Positions 1-5,739 of a stretch of DNA of 11,511 nucleotides are shown in pieces; the first letter of the stretch is position 1; every line of letters begins with the position of its first letter. Source of the stretch: an uncultured Oscillospiraceae bacterium (GTDB lineage Bacteria > Bacillota > Clostridia > Oscillospirales > Oscillospiraceae); assembly GCA_900758955.1 (NCBI GenBank), contig CAAETL010000157.1, positions 1-11,511 of the forward strand. The letters are read 5' to 3'. The notes beneath the pieces are model-generated. The model was given only the letters and a program-made list of their open reading frames with translations. It was not told the origin of the DNA and made no database searches. A program made the translations under genes and the position numbers.

Positions 1-8
1 AACTGAAA

Positions 9-1235
9 TTACTTGCCCTCAGCGACCTCGTTGATGGACTTGGACAGGAGTTCACAAGCCTTGTCGCAGTCAACGCCACGGACGATCAGAGGAGGAACCA
101 TACGGATGATGTTGGTGCCGATAGCGGTGACCAAGAAGTGGTTCTTGATGCAGTGACGCTTCACTTCGACAGCGTTGATGCCGTCTTCCAGAATCACGCC
201 AACGAACAGGCCGCGATGACGAACGCCAGTCACGTGGGGCAGCTTAGCCAGCTCAGCGGCAAAGTAGTCGCCGACCTTCTTGGCGTTAGCGGGAGCGTCA
301 ATTCTCTTGATCTCACGCAGCTGAGCCAGAGAAGCGGCGCAAGCCACAGGATGACCAGCATAGGTGGAACCATGGGAGCCGGGAGTAAAGGCAGCTGCGG
401 TCTTGTCGTTACAAGCAATGCCGCCGATGGGCATACCGCCGCCCATAGCCTTAGCCATAGACACACAGTCGGGCTGTACGCCATAGGACTGATAGCACAT
501 AAAGGTGCCGCAACGGCCCCAGCCAGCCTGGACTTCGTCCAGCAGCATCAGGATGCCCTTCTCGTCACAGAACTTACGGATGCCCTGGATGAAATCATCG
601 TTTGCGGGCCAAACGCCGCCCTCACCCTGAACAGGCTCGAACATAATGGCGCAGGTCTTACCTTCTTCGTACTTAGCCTTAAAGTCTTCCAGGTTGTTGA
701 ACTCAGCATAAGTAAAGCCAGGAGTCAGATCGCCGAAGCCCTTCTGAATTGCGGAATCGGGCTGGCCGGTAGCAGTCATGGAGCCGAAGGTACGGCCATG
801 GAAGGACGCCTTAGCGGTGATGATGTGCCAGCAATCGGGGCCCTTATTCTCGATGCCCCACTTACGGGCAATCTTAATCATAGCTTCGTTGGCCTCGGCG
901 CCGGAGTTCTGATAGAACACCTTGTCCATGCCAGTGGCTTCACAGATTTCCTTAGCCAGCAGGGCCTGGGGAACGGTATACGGATAGTTGAAGGTGTGCA
1001 TGATGGTCTTGGTCTGCTCACAAACAGCTTCCACAACCTTGGGGTTGCAGTTGCCCAGGGTGTTAACAGCGATACCAGCATAGAAATCCAGGTAAGCCTC
1101 GCCGTTCTCGTCATACATATAGATGCCTTCAGCGGAGTCAGCCAGGAAGTCCATACGCTCATAGGTTTCGATCATGTACTTTTTGACCATTGCCTTAATG
1201 TCAGCAGCAGTCAAACCAGTGTCCTTCAATCTCAT
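9..1235 (-). CDS. Class III PLP-dependent aminotransferase, ArgD / acetylornithine-aminotransferase-like
   Basis: A 408-residue fold-type I aminotransferase, full length for the family, that moves an amino group between an omega-amino compound and 2-oxoglutarate. Visible motifs: SGAEANEA (111-118, phosphate binding), FHGRT (145-149), EPVQGEGG (200-207), LLDEVQAGWGRCG (231-243, Asp233 for the PLP ring nitrogen), the PLP lysine Lys262 in SMAKAMGGGMPIGG, and GSTYAGHPVACAA (289-301). These fit acetylornithine/succinylornithine aminotransferases best. GABA- or ornithine-type activity remains possible, and no arginine-biosynthesis gene lies next to it. The start is the ATG at 1235, 7 nt after GGGAGGA (1243-1249). 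It appears monocistronic at its 5' end; its downstream side is at the window edge. Codon choice (GGT, ACT, GCT, CGT, AAG) is less GC-ending than in the neighbouring genes, as in strongly expressed genes. The family call is firm; the substrate is not. Confidence 0.93.
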   Translation of the reverse strand: MRLKDTGLTAADIKAMVKKYMIETYERMDFLADSAEGIYMYDENGEAYLDFYAGIAVNTLGNCNPKVVEAVCEQTKTIMHTFNYPYTVPQALLAKEICEATGMDKVFYQNSGAEANEAMIKIARKWGIENKGPDCWHIITAKASFHGRTFGSMTATGQPDSAIQKGFGDLTPGFTYAEFNNLEDFKAKYEEGKTCAIMFEPVQGEGGVWPANDDFIQGIRKFCDEKGILMLLDEVQAGWGRCGTFMCYQSYGVQPDCVSMAKAMGGGMPIGGIACNDKTAAAFTPGSHGSTYAGHPVACAASLAQLREIKRIDAPANAKKVGDYFAAELAKLPHVTGVRHRGLFVGVILEDGINAVEVKRHCIKNHFLVTAIGTNIIRMVPPLIVRGVDCDKACELLSKSINEVAEGK

Positions 1236-1403
1236 AGAAAAGTCCTCCCATCAAAATAAAAAGTGTTTTCAAGGGATCCTCTTTAGCCATTCGGCCCAGG
1301 GCCATCGGCTATTCTCAGCAGTGTATCCGGGCGGACCGGCTATCCTGCGGGGAATCAAGAAGCGTTCCAAAGGCGTATCTGTAGGCCTCTGTAACTTGTG
1401 ACC

Positions 1404-1432
1404 ATAATAACATCATTTTCCCAAAATTGAAA
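1404..1432 (-). promoter_or_regulatory. Putative promoter of the aminotransferase
   Basis: Read on the minus strand, TTTCAA (1427-1432) is followed after 17 nt by TATTAT (1404-1409), which matches 5 of 6 bases of the -10 consensus. The -35 box is weak. Transcription from here would give a leader of about 160 nt before the ATG at 1235. The leader contains a possible hairpin at 1284-1311, with outer arms TAGCC/GGCTA and inner arms GGCCC/GGGCC. I recognise no riboswitch class in it. Confidence 0.4.
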
Positions 1433-1734
1433 TGCACATTTTGCACAAAGATAATCCGCGAAATTTGGGGCTTGACAAATCTAAATTTCTCGCATTCCCC
1501 GCTATTTCTGCAAATTACAATGGCCTTTTTTTCGCCATTTTTCTTGCTTTCTTTATTTATATGTGGGATTAGAAAGATTCCCGTAATTTCCAACATTTTT
1601 CGATTTTATTTCTTGCCAAAATAGTTACTCTTTTTTTCGTCGTTGTGCACAGTCAGCCTTAAAAAAATTATGTTTCACTTCGGATGATTTATCATGCTGT
1701 ACCGCCGTAATCCTGCGCAGGCTACGCCTTCTCC

Positions 1735-1770
1735 TTGCTTTTTTCCCCTGGGGGAAGTATGATATATAAT
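1735..1770 (+). promoter_or_regulatory. Putative promoter and operator of the mtnA operon
   Basis: TTGCTT (1735-1740) and TATGAT (1758-1763) are 17 nt apart. A perfect TATAAT follows at 1765-1770, so two overlapping -10 choices exist. The spacer holds a perfect 14-bp palindrome, TTCCCC-TG-GGGGAA (1743-1756), where a repressor would occlude RNA polymerase. The leader to the ATG at 1836 would be about 60 nt. The boxes are seen in the sequence; the operator role is inferred. Confidence 0.5.
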
Positions 1771-1835
1771 AATGTGTTTTTTCGTTCTGTTCCACCGGAA
1801 TTTCCATCAATGGTGAATACTGGGAGGTATGTTCA

Positions 1836-2927
1836 ATGATGCCGCGACCTTCGCCGCCCCTGGAAAATATTCGTCTTTCTGACGACGGGCAATATCTCCG
1901 CATATTAGACCAAAGTCTACTGCCGGAAAAGACCGTCTATCTCAACCTTAAGACGCCATCTGAGCTCTACGAGGCAATCGCCACGTTACAAGTGCGGGGC
2001 GCCCCCGCCATTGGCATTTTCGCGGGTTATGCGCTGTCTGTCCTGGCTCTCCAAACAAAGGCGGCCACCTATGCGCAATTCTTAGCAGAGTGCCTGGAAA
2101 ACGCCGCATACCTGGCTTCCTCCCGCCCCACGGCTGTGAACCTGTCAAAAATGCTTGACAGGATGTTGGAGGTGGTGAAGGGCCGCCCCAACGACTCCCT
2201 TGCGGCCATACAAAAGGCAATGCGGGAGGAGGCCCTGGCCATTCACCAGGAGGACACGGACATGTGCCGGGCGATCTCGGCGTATGGTCTTTCCCTGCTC
2301 AAGGAGGGGGACGGCATTCTCACCCACTGCAATGCCGGACCGCTGGCCACATCCCGGTACGGGACCGGGTTGGGACCTCTTTTCTTAGCCAAGGAGAGGG
2401 GGATCTCCCTTCACGCCTGGTGTGACGAGACACGCCCCCTCCTCCAGGGCGCCCGACTTACCACCTATGAGTTGACCCAGGCGGGCATTCCTTGTACCCT
2501 CATCTGTGATTCTATGGCCAGCCTCGTGATGAAAGAAGGGAAAATTAACGCCTGCTTGGTGGGCTGCGACCGGGTCGCTCAGAATGGCGATACCGCCAAC
2601 AAAATCGGCACCTCCGGGGTGGCGGTTTTGGCAAAGTACTATGGGATCCCCTTTTACGTCCTGGGCCCCTCTTCTACCATAGACTTTTCCTGTTCCACCG
2701 GCGCGCAGATTCCCATTGAGGAGCGGGACCCTGAGGAAATCCGCAGTAAGTTTTACACCCAGCCTGCAGCCCTGCCCCAGGTTCCCTGCTATAATCCCGC
2801 TTTTGACGTAACCGACCACAGTTTAATCACCGCCATTGTCACCGAGCGCGGCATTTGCCGGCCCCCCTTTGAAGAGAGCTTTTCCGCCCTATTTCCAGAG
2901 GCGTGGAAGGAGGCGGCCCATGCATAG
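1836..2927 (+). CDS. mtnA: S-methyl-5-thioribose-1-phosphate isomerase (MtnA)
   Basis: 363 residues, usual length for MtnA. The family converts 5-methylthioribose-1-phosphate to 5-methylthioribulose-1-phosphate in the cytoplasm (methionine salvage), and some members also accept 5-deoxyribose-1-phosphate. Visible signatures: RGAPAIG (54-60, substrate phosphate), THCNAG with catalytic Cys165, DETRPLLQGARLTTYEL (197-213), and GCDRVAQNGDTANKIGT with catalytic Asp245. Having both catalytic residues separates it from eIF2B-like regulatory homologues. The start is ATG 1836 or the adjacent ATG 1839, after GGGAGG (1822-1827). It opens a three-gene operon, and its stop overlaps the start of the aldolase by 8 nt. 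No mtnK, mtnP, mtnB, mtnW, mtnX or mtnD lies in the window, so nucleoside cleavage and phosphorylation must be encoded elsewhere. Confidence 0.95.
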   Translation: MMPRPSPPLENIRLSDDGQYLRILDQSLLPEKTVYLNLKTPSELYEAIATLQVRGAPAIGIFAGYALSVLALQTKAATYAQFLAECLENAAYLASSRPTAVNLSKMLDRMLEVVKGRPNDSLAAIQKAMREEALAIHQEDTDMCRAISAYGLSLLKEGDGILTHCNAGPLATSRYGTGLGPLFLAKERGISLHAWCDETRPLLQGARLTTYELTQAGIPCTLICDSMASLVMKEGKINACLVGCDRVAQNGDTANKIGTSGVAVLAKYYGIPFYVLGPSSTIDFSCSTGAQIPIEERDPEEIRSKFYTQPAALPQVPCYNPAFDVTDHSLITAIVTERGICRPPFEESFSALFPEAWKEAAHA

Positions 2928-3579
2928 TTACAGCTATCCCGCAGATGCGGCGGCGAAGGCCTCCCTGCTCTCCTGCGGCGCCCGGCTTTATCAGCGTGGC
3001 TTTGTCGCCGCCAACGATGGGAACCTTAGTATTAAGGTAGGGGAAAATGAACTATGGGCAACCCCCACCGGCGTCTCCAAAGGATCCATGACAGAGGATA
3101 TGCTGGTGAAACTGGACCTGACCGGCCGCGTACTGGCGGGTGATCGAACCCCCTCCTCAGAAATTGGCATGCATCTTCGCATCTACCGGGAGAATCCCAC
3201 AGTAGGCGGCGTGGTACACGCCCATCCCCCCGCCGCCACTGCATTTGCTGCCGCGGGGCTTCCACTGGACCAGCCAGTGCTGCAAGAAGCGGTGGTGCAG
3301 CTGGGGACAGTCCCCTTGGCCCCCTTCGCTCTCCCTGGCACCCCTGCTGTTGCGGATTGCGTCGCTCCCTTTTGCCGGGAGTATCGGGGCGTATTATTGG
3401 AATATCATGGCGCCGTCACTTGGGGGGATACTCTGGAGCAGGCGCAGCATCGCATGGAGTGCGTGGAGCAATATGCCACCGTGCTCCTCCACTTGCGAAC
3501 CCTGGGCAGCAACCGGGTCATCCCTCCTGCGTGGGAGGAGCAGCTCATTAGCCTTCGCTCCCGTTGGGGCATACGATAA
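2920..3579 (+). CDS. Class II (zinc) aldolase, FucA/Ald2-like, probable 5-deoxy- or 5-methylthioribulose-1-phosphate aldolase
   Basis: 219 residues of the class II aldolase/adducin family, about the length of fuculose-1-phosphate aldolase. Visible motifs: NDGNLSIK (32-39) and TPTGVSKG (48-55) for phosphate binding, the catalytic acid Glu81 in PSSEIGMH, and zinc ligands His100 and His102 (VHAH) and His163 (YHGAVTWG), in the same order as FucA. The frame is open further upstream, but the ATG at 2920 follows AAGGAGG (2907-2913) by 6 nt and overlaps the mtnA stop, which suggests translational coupling. Next to mtnA it is expected to split the ribulose-1-phosphate into DHAP and methylthioacetaldehyde (or acetaldehyde), as in the DHAP shunt. 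The alternative is MtnB-type dehydratase activity, which I think less likely because the sequence is closer to FucA and no mtnW/X/C/D is seen. Confidence 0.85.
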   Translation: MHSYSYPADAAAKASLLSCGARLYQRGFVAANDGNLSIKVGENELWATPTGVSKGSMTEDMLVKLDLTGRVLAGDRTPSSEIGMHLRIYRENPTVGGVVHAHPPAATAFAAAGLPLDQPVLQEAVVQLGTVPLAPFALPGTPAVADCVAPFCREYRGVLLEYHGAVTWGDTLEQAQHRMECVEQYATVLLHLRTLGSNRVIPPAWEEQLISLRSRWGIR

Positions 3580-3593
3580 CCAACTCACTGCGG

Positions 3594-3616
3594 CGGCCAA
3601 CCAATTAAGTTGGCCG
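3594..3616 (+). promoter_or_regulatory. Inverted repeat between the aldolase and amidase genes
   Basis: CGGCCAAC (3594-3601) pairs perfectly with GTTGGCCG (3609-3616) around a 7-nt A/T-rich loop. No T-run follows, so it is not a normal terminator. It sits just upstream of the amidase ribosome site (about 3619-3629) and may stabilise or process the mRNA. A TTG at 3610 lies inside its 3' arm, which argues against that codon as the amidase start. Confidence 0.45.
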
Positions 3617-3636
3617 GGAAAGGACGAGGTAACGGA

Positions 3637-4500
3637 TTGCTAGACCAAATTACATTGGCGTCGGTACAGTTTGACGCCCACATTTTGAACATTCCTTATA
3701 ATTTAGCAAAAATGGAGGACCTCACCCGGAAAGCGGTTTCCGACCACAAGGCTGATCTGGTTCTCTTCCCGGAAGCAGCTCTCACTGGATATTGCTTCTC
3801 CAGCCCACAAGAGGTATTCGAGGGCGCCGTGGAGCCCGCCGGACCAGAACTTTCCCACCTCAAGGCCCTGGCGGCGGAACTGGGTGTCAGCTTGGTCTTT
3901 GGCGCGGCGACTCGCCTGGGGGATGTGTGCCGCAATACGGTATTTTTCCTGGAACCGGATTGGCAGGTGTTCCAGTACCACAAATCCCATTTGCCCTTTT
4001 TGGGGTTGGACAAATTTGTAGAATCAGGGGATCGGGCCGCCGGCGTTTTCCACACCCGGTTCGGTAAAATTGGTCTAATTGTCTGCTATGAACTTCGATT
4101 CCCCGAGACTGCCCGCGTTGCGGCCTTGGAGGGCGCCCGGCTCATCCTCCAGCCCACCAACCTCCCGGCAGGCGGCGAGAGCCACCCCGATTTTCTCACC
4201 CGCGCCCGGGCCTGTGAAAATCGCGTTCCGTTCGCCAGTTGTAACCGCATTGGTACCGAGCGGGGATTTACGTTTATCGGCCGCTCCCAAGTGATTGACC
4301 GGGAGGGAAACATCTTAGCAGAGGCCGGAAACGGGGAGGAAATTATCTCCTCCACCCTGGATCTTACCCTCAGCGAGGATAAGGATATCATCGGCACCCC
4401 GGGTGAGCGGGAGATGTATCTCTTCCGGGACCGCCGTCCCGCTCTGTATGAAACCCTTTGTCATACGACTACACAAATGGGTTTTGTCGAAACACCTTGA
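3637..4500 (+). CDS. Nitrilase-superfamily carbon-nitrogen hydrolase (amidase), substrate unknown
   Basis: 287 residues with the Glu-Lys-Cys triad of the CN-hydrolase family: Glu46 (FPEAALTGY), Lys116 (YHKSHLPF) and Cys150 (IVCYELRFPE). Downstream PTNLPAG and CENRVPFASCNRIG also fit aliphatic amidase / omega-amidase type members. Such enzymes cut C-N bonds of amides or N-carbamoyl compounds through a cysteine thioester. The best start is TTG 3637, 7 nt after AAAGGACGAGG (3619-3629); a longer reading from TTG 3610 falls inside a hairpin. It is the third gene of the mtnA operon, 57 nt after the aldolase. MtnU, the 2-oxoglutaramate amidase of aerobic methionine salvage, is a relative, but this operon shows no transaminase step that would produce its substrate. 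DavA-like or N-carbamoyl activity is equally possible. Confidence 0.88.
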   Translation: MLDQITLASVQFDAHILNIPYNLAKMEDLTRKAVSDHKADLVLFPEAALTGYCFSSPQEVFEGAVEPAGPELSHLKALAAELGVSLVFGAATRLGDVCRNTVFFLEPDWQVFQYHKSHLPFLGLDKFVESGDRAAGVFHTRFGKIGLIVCYELRFPETARVAALEGARLILQPTNLPAGGESHPDFLTRARACENRVPFASCNRIGTERGFTFIGRSQVIDREGNILAEAGNGEEIISSTLDLTLSEDKDIIGTPGEREMYLFRDRRPALYETLCHTTTQMGFVETP

Positions 4501-4620
4501 TGAATTGGTTTTCCCTAGTACAAACGTCTCTTTTCTACTGCAAATAGATTAGTTCTCTCGAAAATAACCAAAAGACGTCGATCCTCTGCTGCGTGGGCAC
4601 GACATGTTCCAGCAACCAAA

Positions 4621-4903
4621 CCGGAGCCACCCCACTGCATTGCGCTACCCCTCCGGGCGGTTACCTTGACAACCATGGGCGGCTCCCTGCGTGAAAGGGC
4701 GTGGTCCCCCATAACGCCGGGAATTCCCACGTTCTGCATGGCCGTCGGAGAAGCCTCTCACATGGCCGCAACCGTGCGGCGGGGTCCACTTCACGCTGAG
4801 CTTAGATTCCCTGGGGACCGTGTCAAGCGTGCGATCAGGTTCAGGAAACAGCTCTTACGGATGAAAAAGGCGTCCCGACGTATGATCGGGACGCCTTTCT
4901 TTT
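4621..4903 (+). ncRNA. Candidate structured RNA of unrecognised class, ending in an intrinsic terminator
   Basis: Complementary arms seen by eye: GGAGCC/CCC (4623-4628, 4630-4632) with GGG/GGCTCC (4677-4679, 4681-4686), enclosing GGTT/AACC (4659-4662, 4671-4674). A long arm follows, GCGTGAA (4689-4695) with TTCACGC (4790-4796), continuing after a 5-nt bulge as GTGGTCCCC (4701-4709) with GGGGTCCAC (4781-4789, one T-T mismatch). Inside lie hairpins at 4713-4733, 4748-4759 (GAGA/TCTC) and 4765-4780 (GCCGCA/TGCGGC). Competing pairings exist: CACGCT (4792-4797) with AGCGTG (4826-4831), and GGTCCCC (4703-4709) with GGGGACC (4813-4819). The plus strand is favoured because a terminator follows at once. 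No promoter is clear, so it may be a 3' UTR of the mtnA operon. Hallmarks of tmRNA, RNase P, SRP RNA, 6S, T-box and common riboswitches were sought and not found. Confidence 0.4.
4869..4903. terminator. Strong bidirectional intrinsic terminator
   Basis: A perfect 10-bp stem, GGCGTCCCGA (4869-4878) with TCGGGACGCC (4886-4895), has a 7-nt loop. TTTCTTTT follows on the plus strand and a run of five A precedes it at 4864-4868. It can end plus-strand transcripts from the mtnA operon or the structured RNA, and minus-strand transcripts of the acetate permease, whose stop codon is 35 nt away. Confidence 0.9.
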
Positions 4904-4937
4904 CCAGTAAAACCGGGAATAGAGGGCTTGTGTACGA

Positions 4938-5474
4938 TTACAGGAAAACAGCGGGCATCAGCAGGAAGAAGGAGATGATGCCAATGGCGATGTTGCATAC
5001 CCCTGCAAACTTGTTCAGGGCGGGCTTTCCGGTGTACCAAGCGGGAATCAGGGTGATTAGGAGCAGGTCGATCACCACCAGGTCAACCCCCAGAGGCCAC
5101 GCCAGGCCGTCCTGGAAGGCGCGGTAAGTAAAGAGCAGGCAGAGGATCAAGCCACAGAGGAAAAAGTGCGCCATGGCCTTTCTGTCGCCTCCTTTGATGA
5201 AAAAGAAGCCGACCAGAATCCAGAACAGGCCGAAGAAACCAAAAATGGTTCCCAGGTAGACGCTGTGGTCTCCTCCTACGCTGAACAGGTACATGCACAG
5301 GGACGTGAACAGCTGGGTAAATCCGCCAAAGAAAATGGCAATGTACCCCAGGGTGCGGGTGAGCTTTTCATGGTCCGCGCCTTTGACGCCGACGCCGATT
5401 TGCTCCAAGCCAAAACAGATGACGGTTGCGAATAGGCCGAAGACGCCAATCGCTTCAGGGTTGACAGGAATCAT
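4938..5474 (-). CDS. GPR1/FUN34/YaaH (SatP-like) acetate/succinate permease
   Basis: 178 residues, close to the usual length of bacterial SatP proteins, with six predicted membrane segments (about 10-28, 42-63, 72-93, 100-118, 126-146, 155-177). The family signature NPxxxG is at 5-10 (NPEAIG), and FFGGFTQLF (48-56) matches the conserved second helix. Family members move acetate or succinate across the cytoplasmic membrane with protons or as channels. In a fermentative anaerobe this could be acetate uptake for butyrate formation or acetate release; the sequence does not decide the direction. The start at 5474 is 9 nt after AAAGGAG (5484-5490). It is monocistronic, between its own strong promoter and a terminator. 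The unrelated AmiS/UreI family is also six-helix and similar in size, but the NPxxxG motif favours SatP. Confidence 0.82.
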   Translation of the reverse strand: MIPVNPEAIGVFGLFATVICFGLEQIGVGVKGADHEKLTRTLGYIAIFFGGFTQLFTSLCMYLFSVGGDHSVYLGTIFGFFGLFWILVGFFFIKGGDRKAMAHFFLCGLILCLLFTYRAFQDGLAWPLGVDLVVIDLLLITLIPAWYTGKPALNKFAGVCNIAIGIISFFLLMPAVFL

Positions 5475-5503
5475 ACTTTCGTTCTCCTTTCAAGAATGGG
5501 CAC

Positions 5504-5524
5504 GAGGCCGGATGGAATGGCCTC
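5504..5524 (-). promoter_or_regulatory. Inverted repeat at the acetate permease transcription start
   Basis: GAGGCC and GGCCTC (5504-5509 and 5519-5524) form a perfect 6-bp inverted repeat around a 9-nt loop, directly after the -10 box and across the expected transcription start. It could be an operator or a 5'-end stabilising hairpin in the transcript. The role is inferred. Confidence 0.4.
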
Positions 5525-5554
5525 ATGATACGGGATACTTTGGCAAGTTGTCAA
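5525..5554 (-). promoter_or_regulatory. Promoter of the acetate permease
   Basis: Read on the minus strand, a perfect TTGACA (5549-5554) is followed after 18 nt by TATCAT (5525-5530), giving a start near 5518 and a leader of about 45 nt. This is the best consensus promoter in the window. Confidence 0.75.
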
Positions 5555-5676
5555 CTAGGAAATGCGAAAAAAAACCAAAACCCGCAAAAATCAGGAAAAC
5601 CCATGAGTTTTCTACTTCAAATTAATGAATTTCAGTTGACGAAAGATCAACATGATTTGGCCAGAAAAGGGAAAAA

Positions 5677-5723
5677 ATCCCTCTCCAATCAGGGAATTAC
5701 CCCGGGAGAGGGATCTTATTTTT
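5677..5723. terminator. Bidirectional terminator after the alcohol dehydrogenase
   Basis: A perfect 10-bp stem, ATCCCTCTCC (5677-5686) with GGAGAGGGAT (5705-5714), encloses a small GGG/CCC inner hairpin (5692-5694, 5700-5702). Read on the minus strand, the dehydrogenase direction, it is followed by a run of T (A-run at 5672-5677). On the plus strand TTATTTTTTT also follows. It separates the dehydrogenase from the acetate permease transcript. Confidence 0.88.
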
Positions 5724-5739
5724 TTGCAAGTCGTCTATC

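Larger units (their letters stand above)
1236..1835. other. 600-nt intergenic region between divergent genes
   Basis: No credible gene is present: open frames here are AT-rich, low in complexity and lack ribosome sites. The left part (1236-1400) is the presumed 5' leader of the aminotransferase. The middle (about 1400-1680) is much more AT-rich than the surrounding genes. The right part holds the mtnA promoter and several short inverted repeats: ATGAT-TT-ATCAT (1684-1695), CCTGCGCAGG (1712-1721) and TTCCCC-TG-GGGGAA (1743-1756). A perfect TTGACA at 1472-1477 on the plus strand has no -10 box at proper spacing. Confidence 0.6.
4501..4937. other. Non-coding region between the amidase and acetate permease genes
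   Basis: 437 nt with no supportable gene; the open frames on either strand lack ribosome sites and protein-like composition. The left part (4501-4620) is AT-rich and holds weak long-range complementarity between about 4524-4534 and 4570-4578 (ACGTC..TTTT against AAAAGACGT). The middle (4621-4831) is GC-rich and has many complementary segments, annotated separately as a candidate RNA. The right part is a strong bidirectional terminator. Confidence 0.6.

Noticed and set aside
138..1259. A 373-codon open frame on the plus strand, antisense to the aminotransferase
   Set aside because: The opposite strand is an unmistakable full-length aminotransferase. The antisense frame has no ribosome site or recognisable motif and is a by-product of the biased codon use.
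1472..1500. Perfect TTGACA at 1472-1477 as a plus-strand promoter
   Set aside because: No -10-like hexamer occurs 16-18 nt downstream; the sequence there is C-rich.
1427..1624. 65-codon plus-strand frame in the AT-rich intergenic region
   Set aside because: Low-complexity Phe/Ile/Leu-rich translation from AT-rich DNA with no ribosome site.
1625..1903. 92-codon minus-strand frame overlapping the mtnA start
   Set aside because: It covers the mtnA promoter and start, has no ribosome site and resembles no protein family.
2836..3579. Longer aldolase starting at 2836
   Set aside because: The extra residues overlap the end of mtnA and look like shadow translation; the ATG at 2920 has AAGGAGG at good spacing and family-like length.
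4560..4870. Known RNA classes: tmRNA, RNase P RNA, SRP RNA, 6S RNA, T-box, cobalamin and other common riboswitches
   Set aside because: Key sequence hallmarks were missing on both strands: no GGTTC...CCA tmRNA end, no GAGGAAAGTCC of RNase P, no SRP GGAA helix-8 motif, no T-box GGGTGG..ACCGCG. Short resemblances (GAGAAGCCT to 6S; CAGGAAAC to a B12 box) lacked the surrounding structure.
4666..5127. 153-codon plus-strand frame running from the non-coding block into the acetate permease gene
   Set aside because: It crosses a strong terminator and is antisense to a clear membrane-protein gene; the translation is Arg-rich and lacks motifs.
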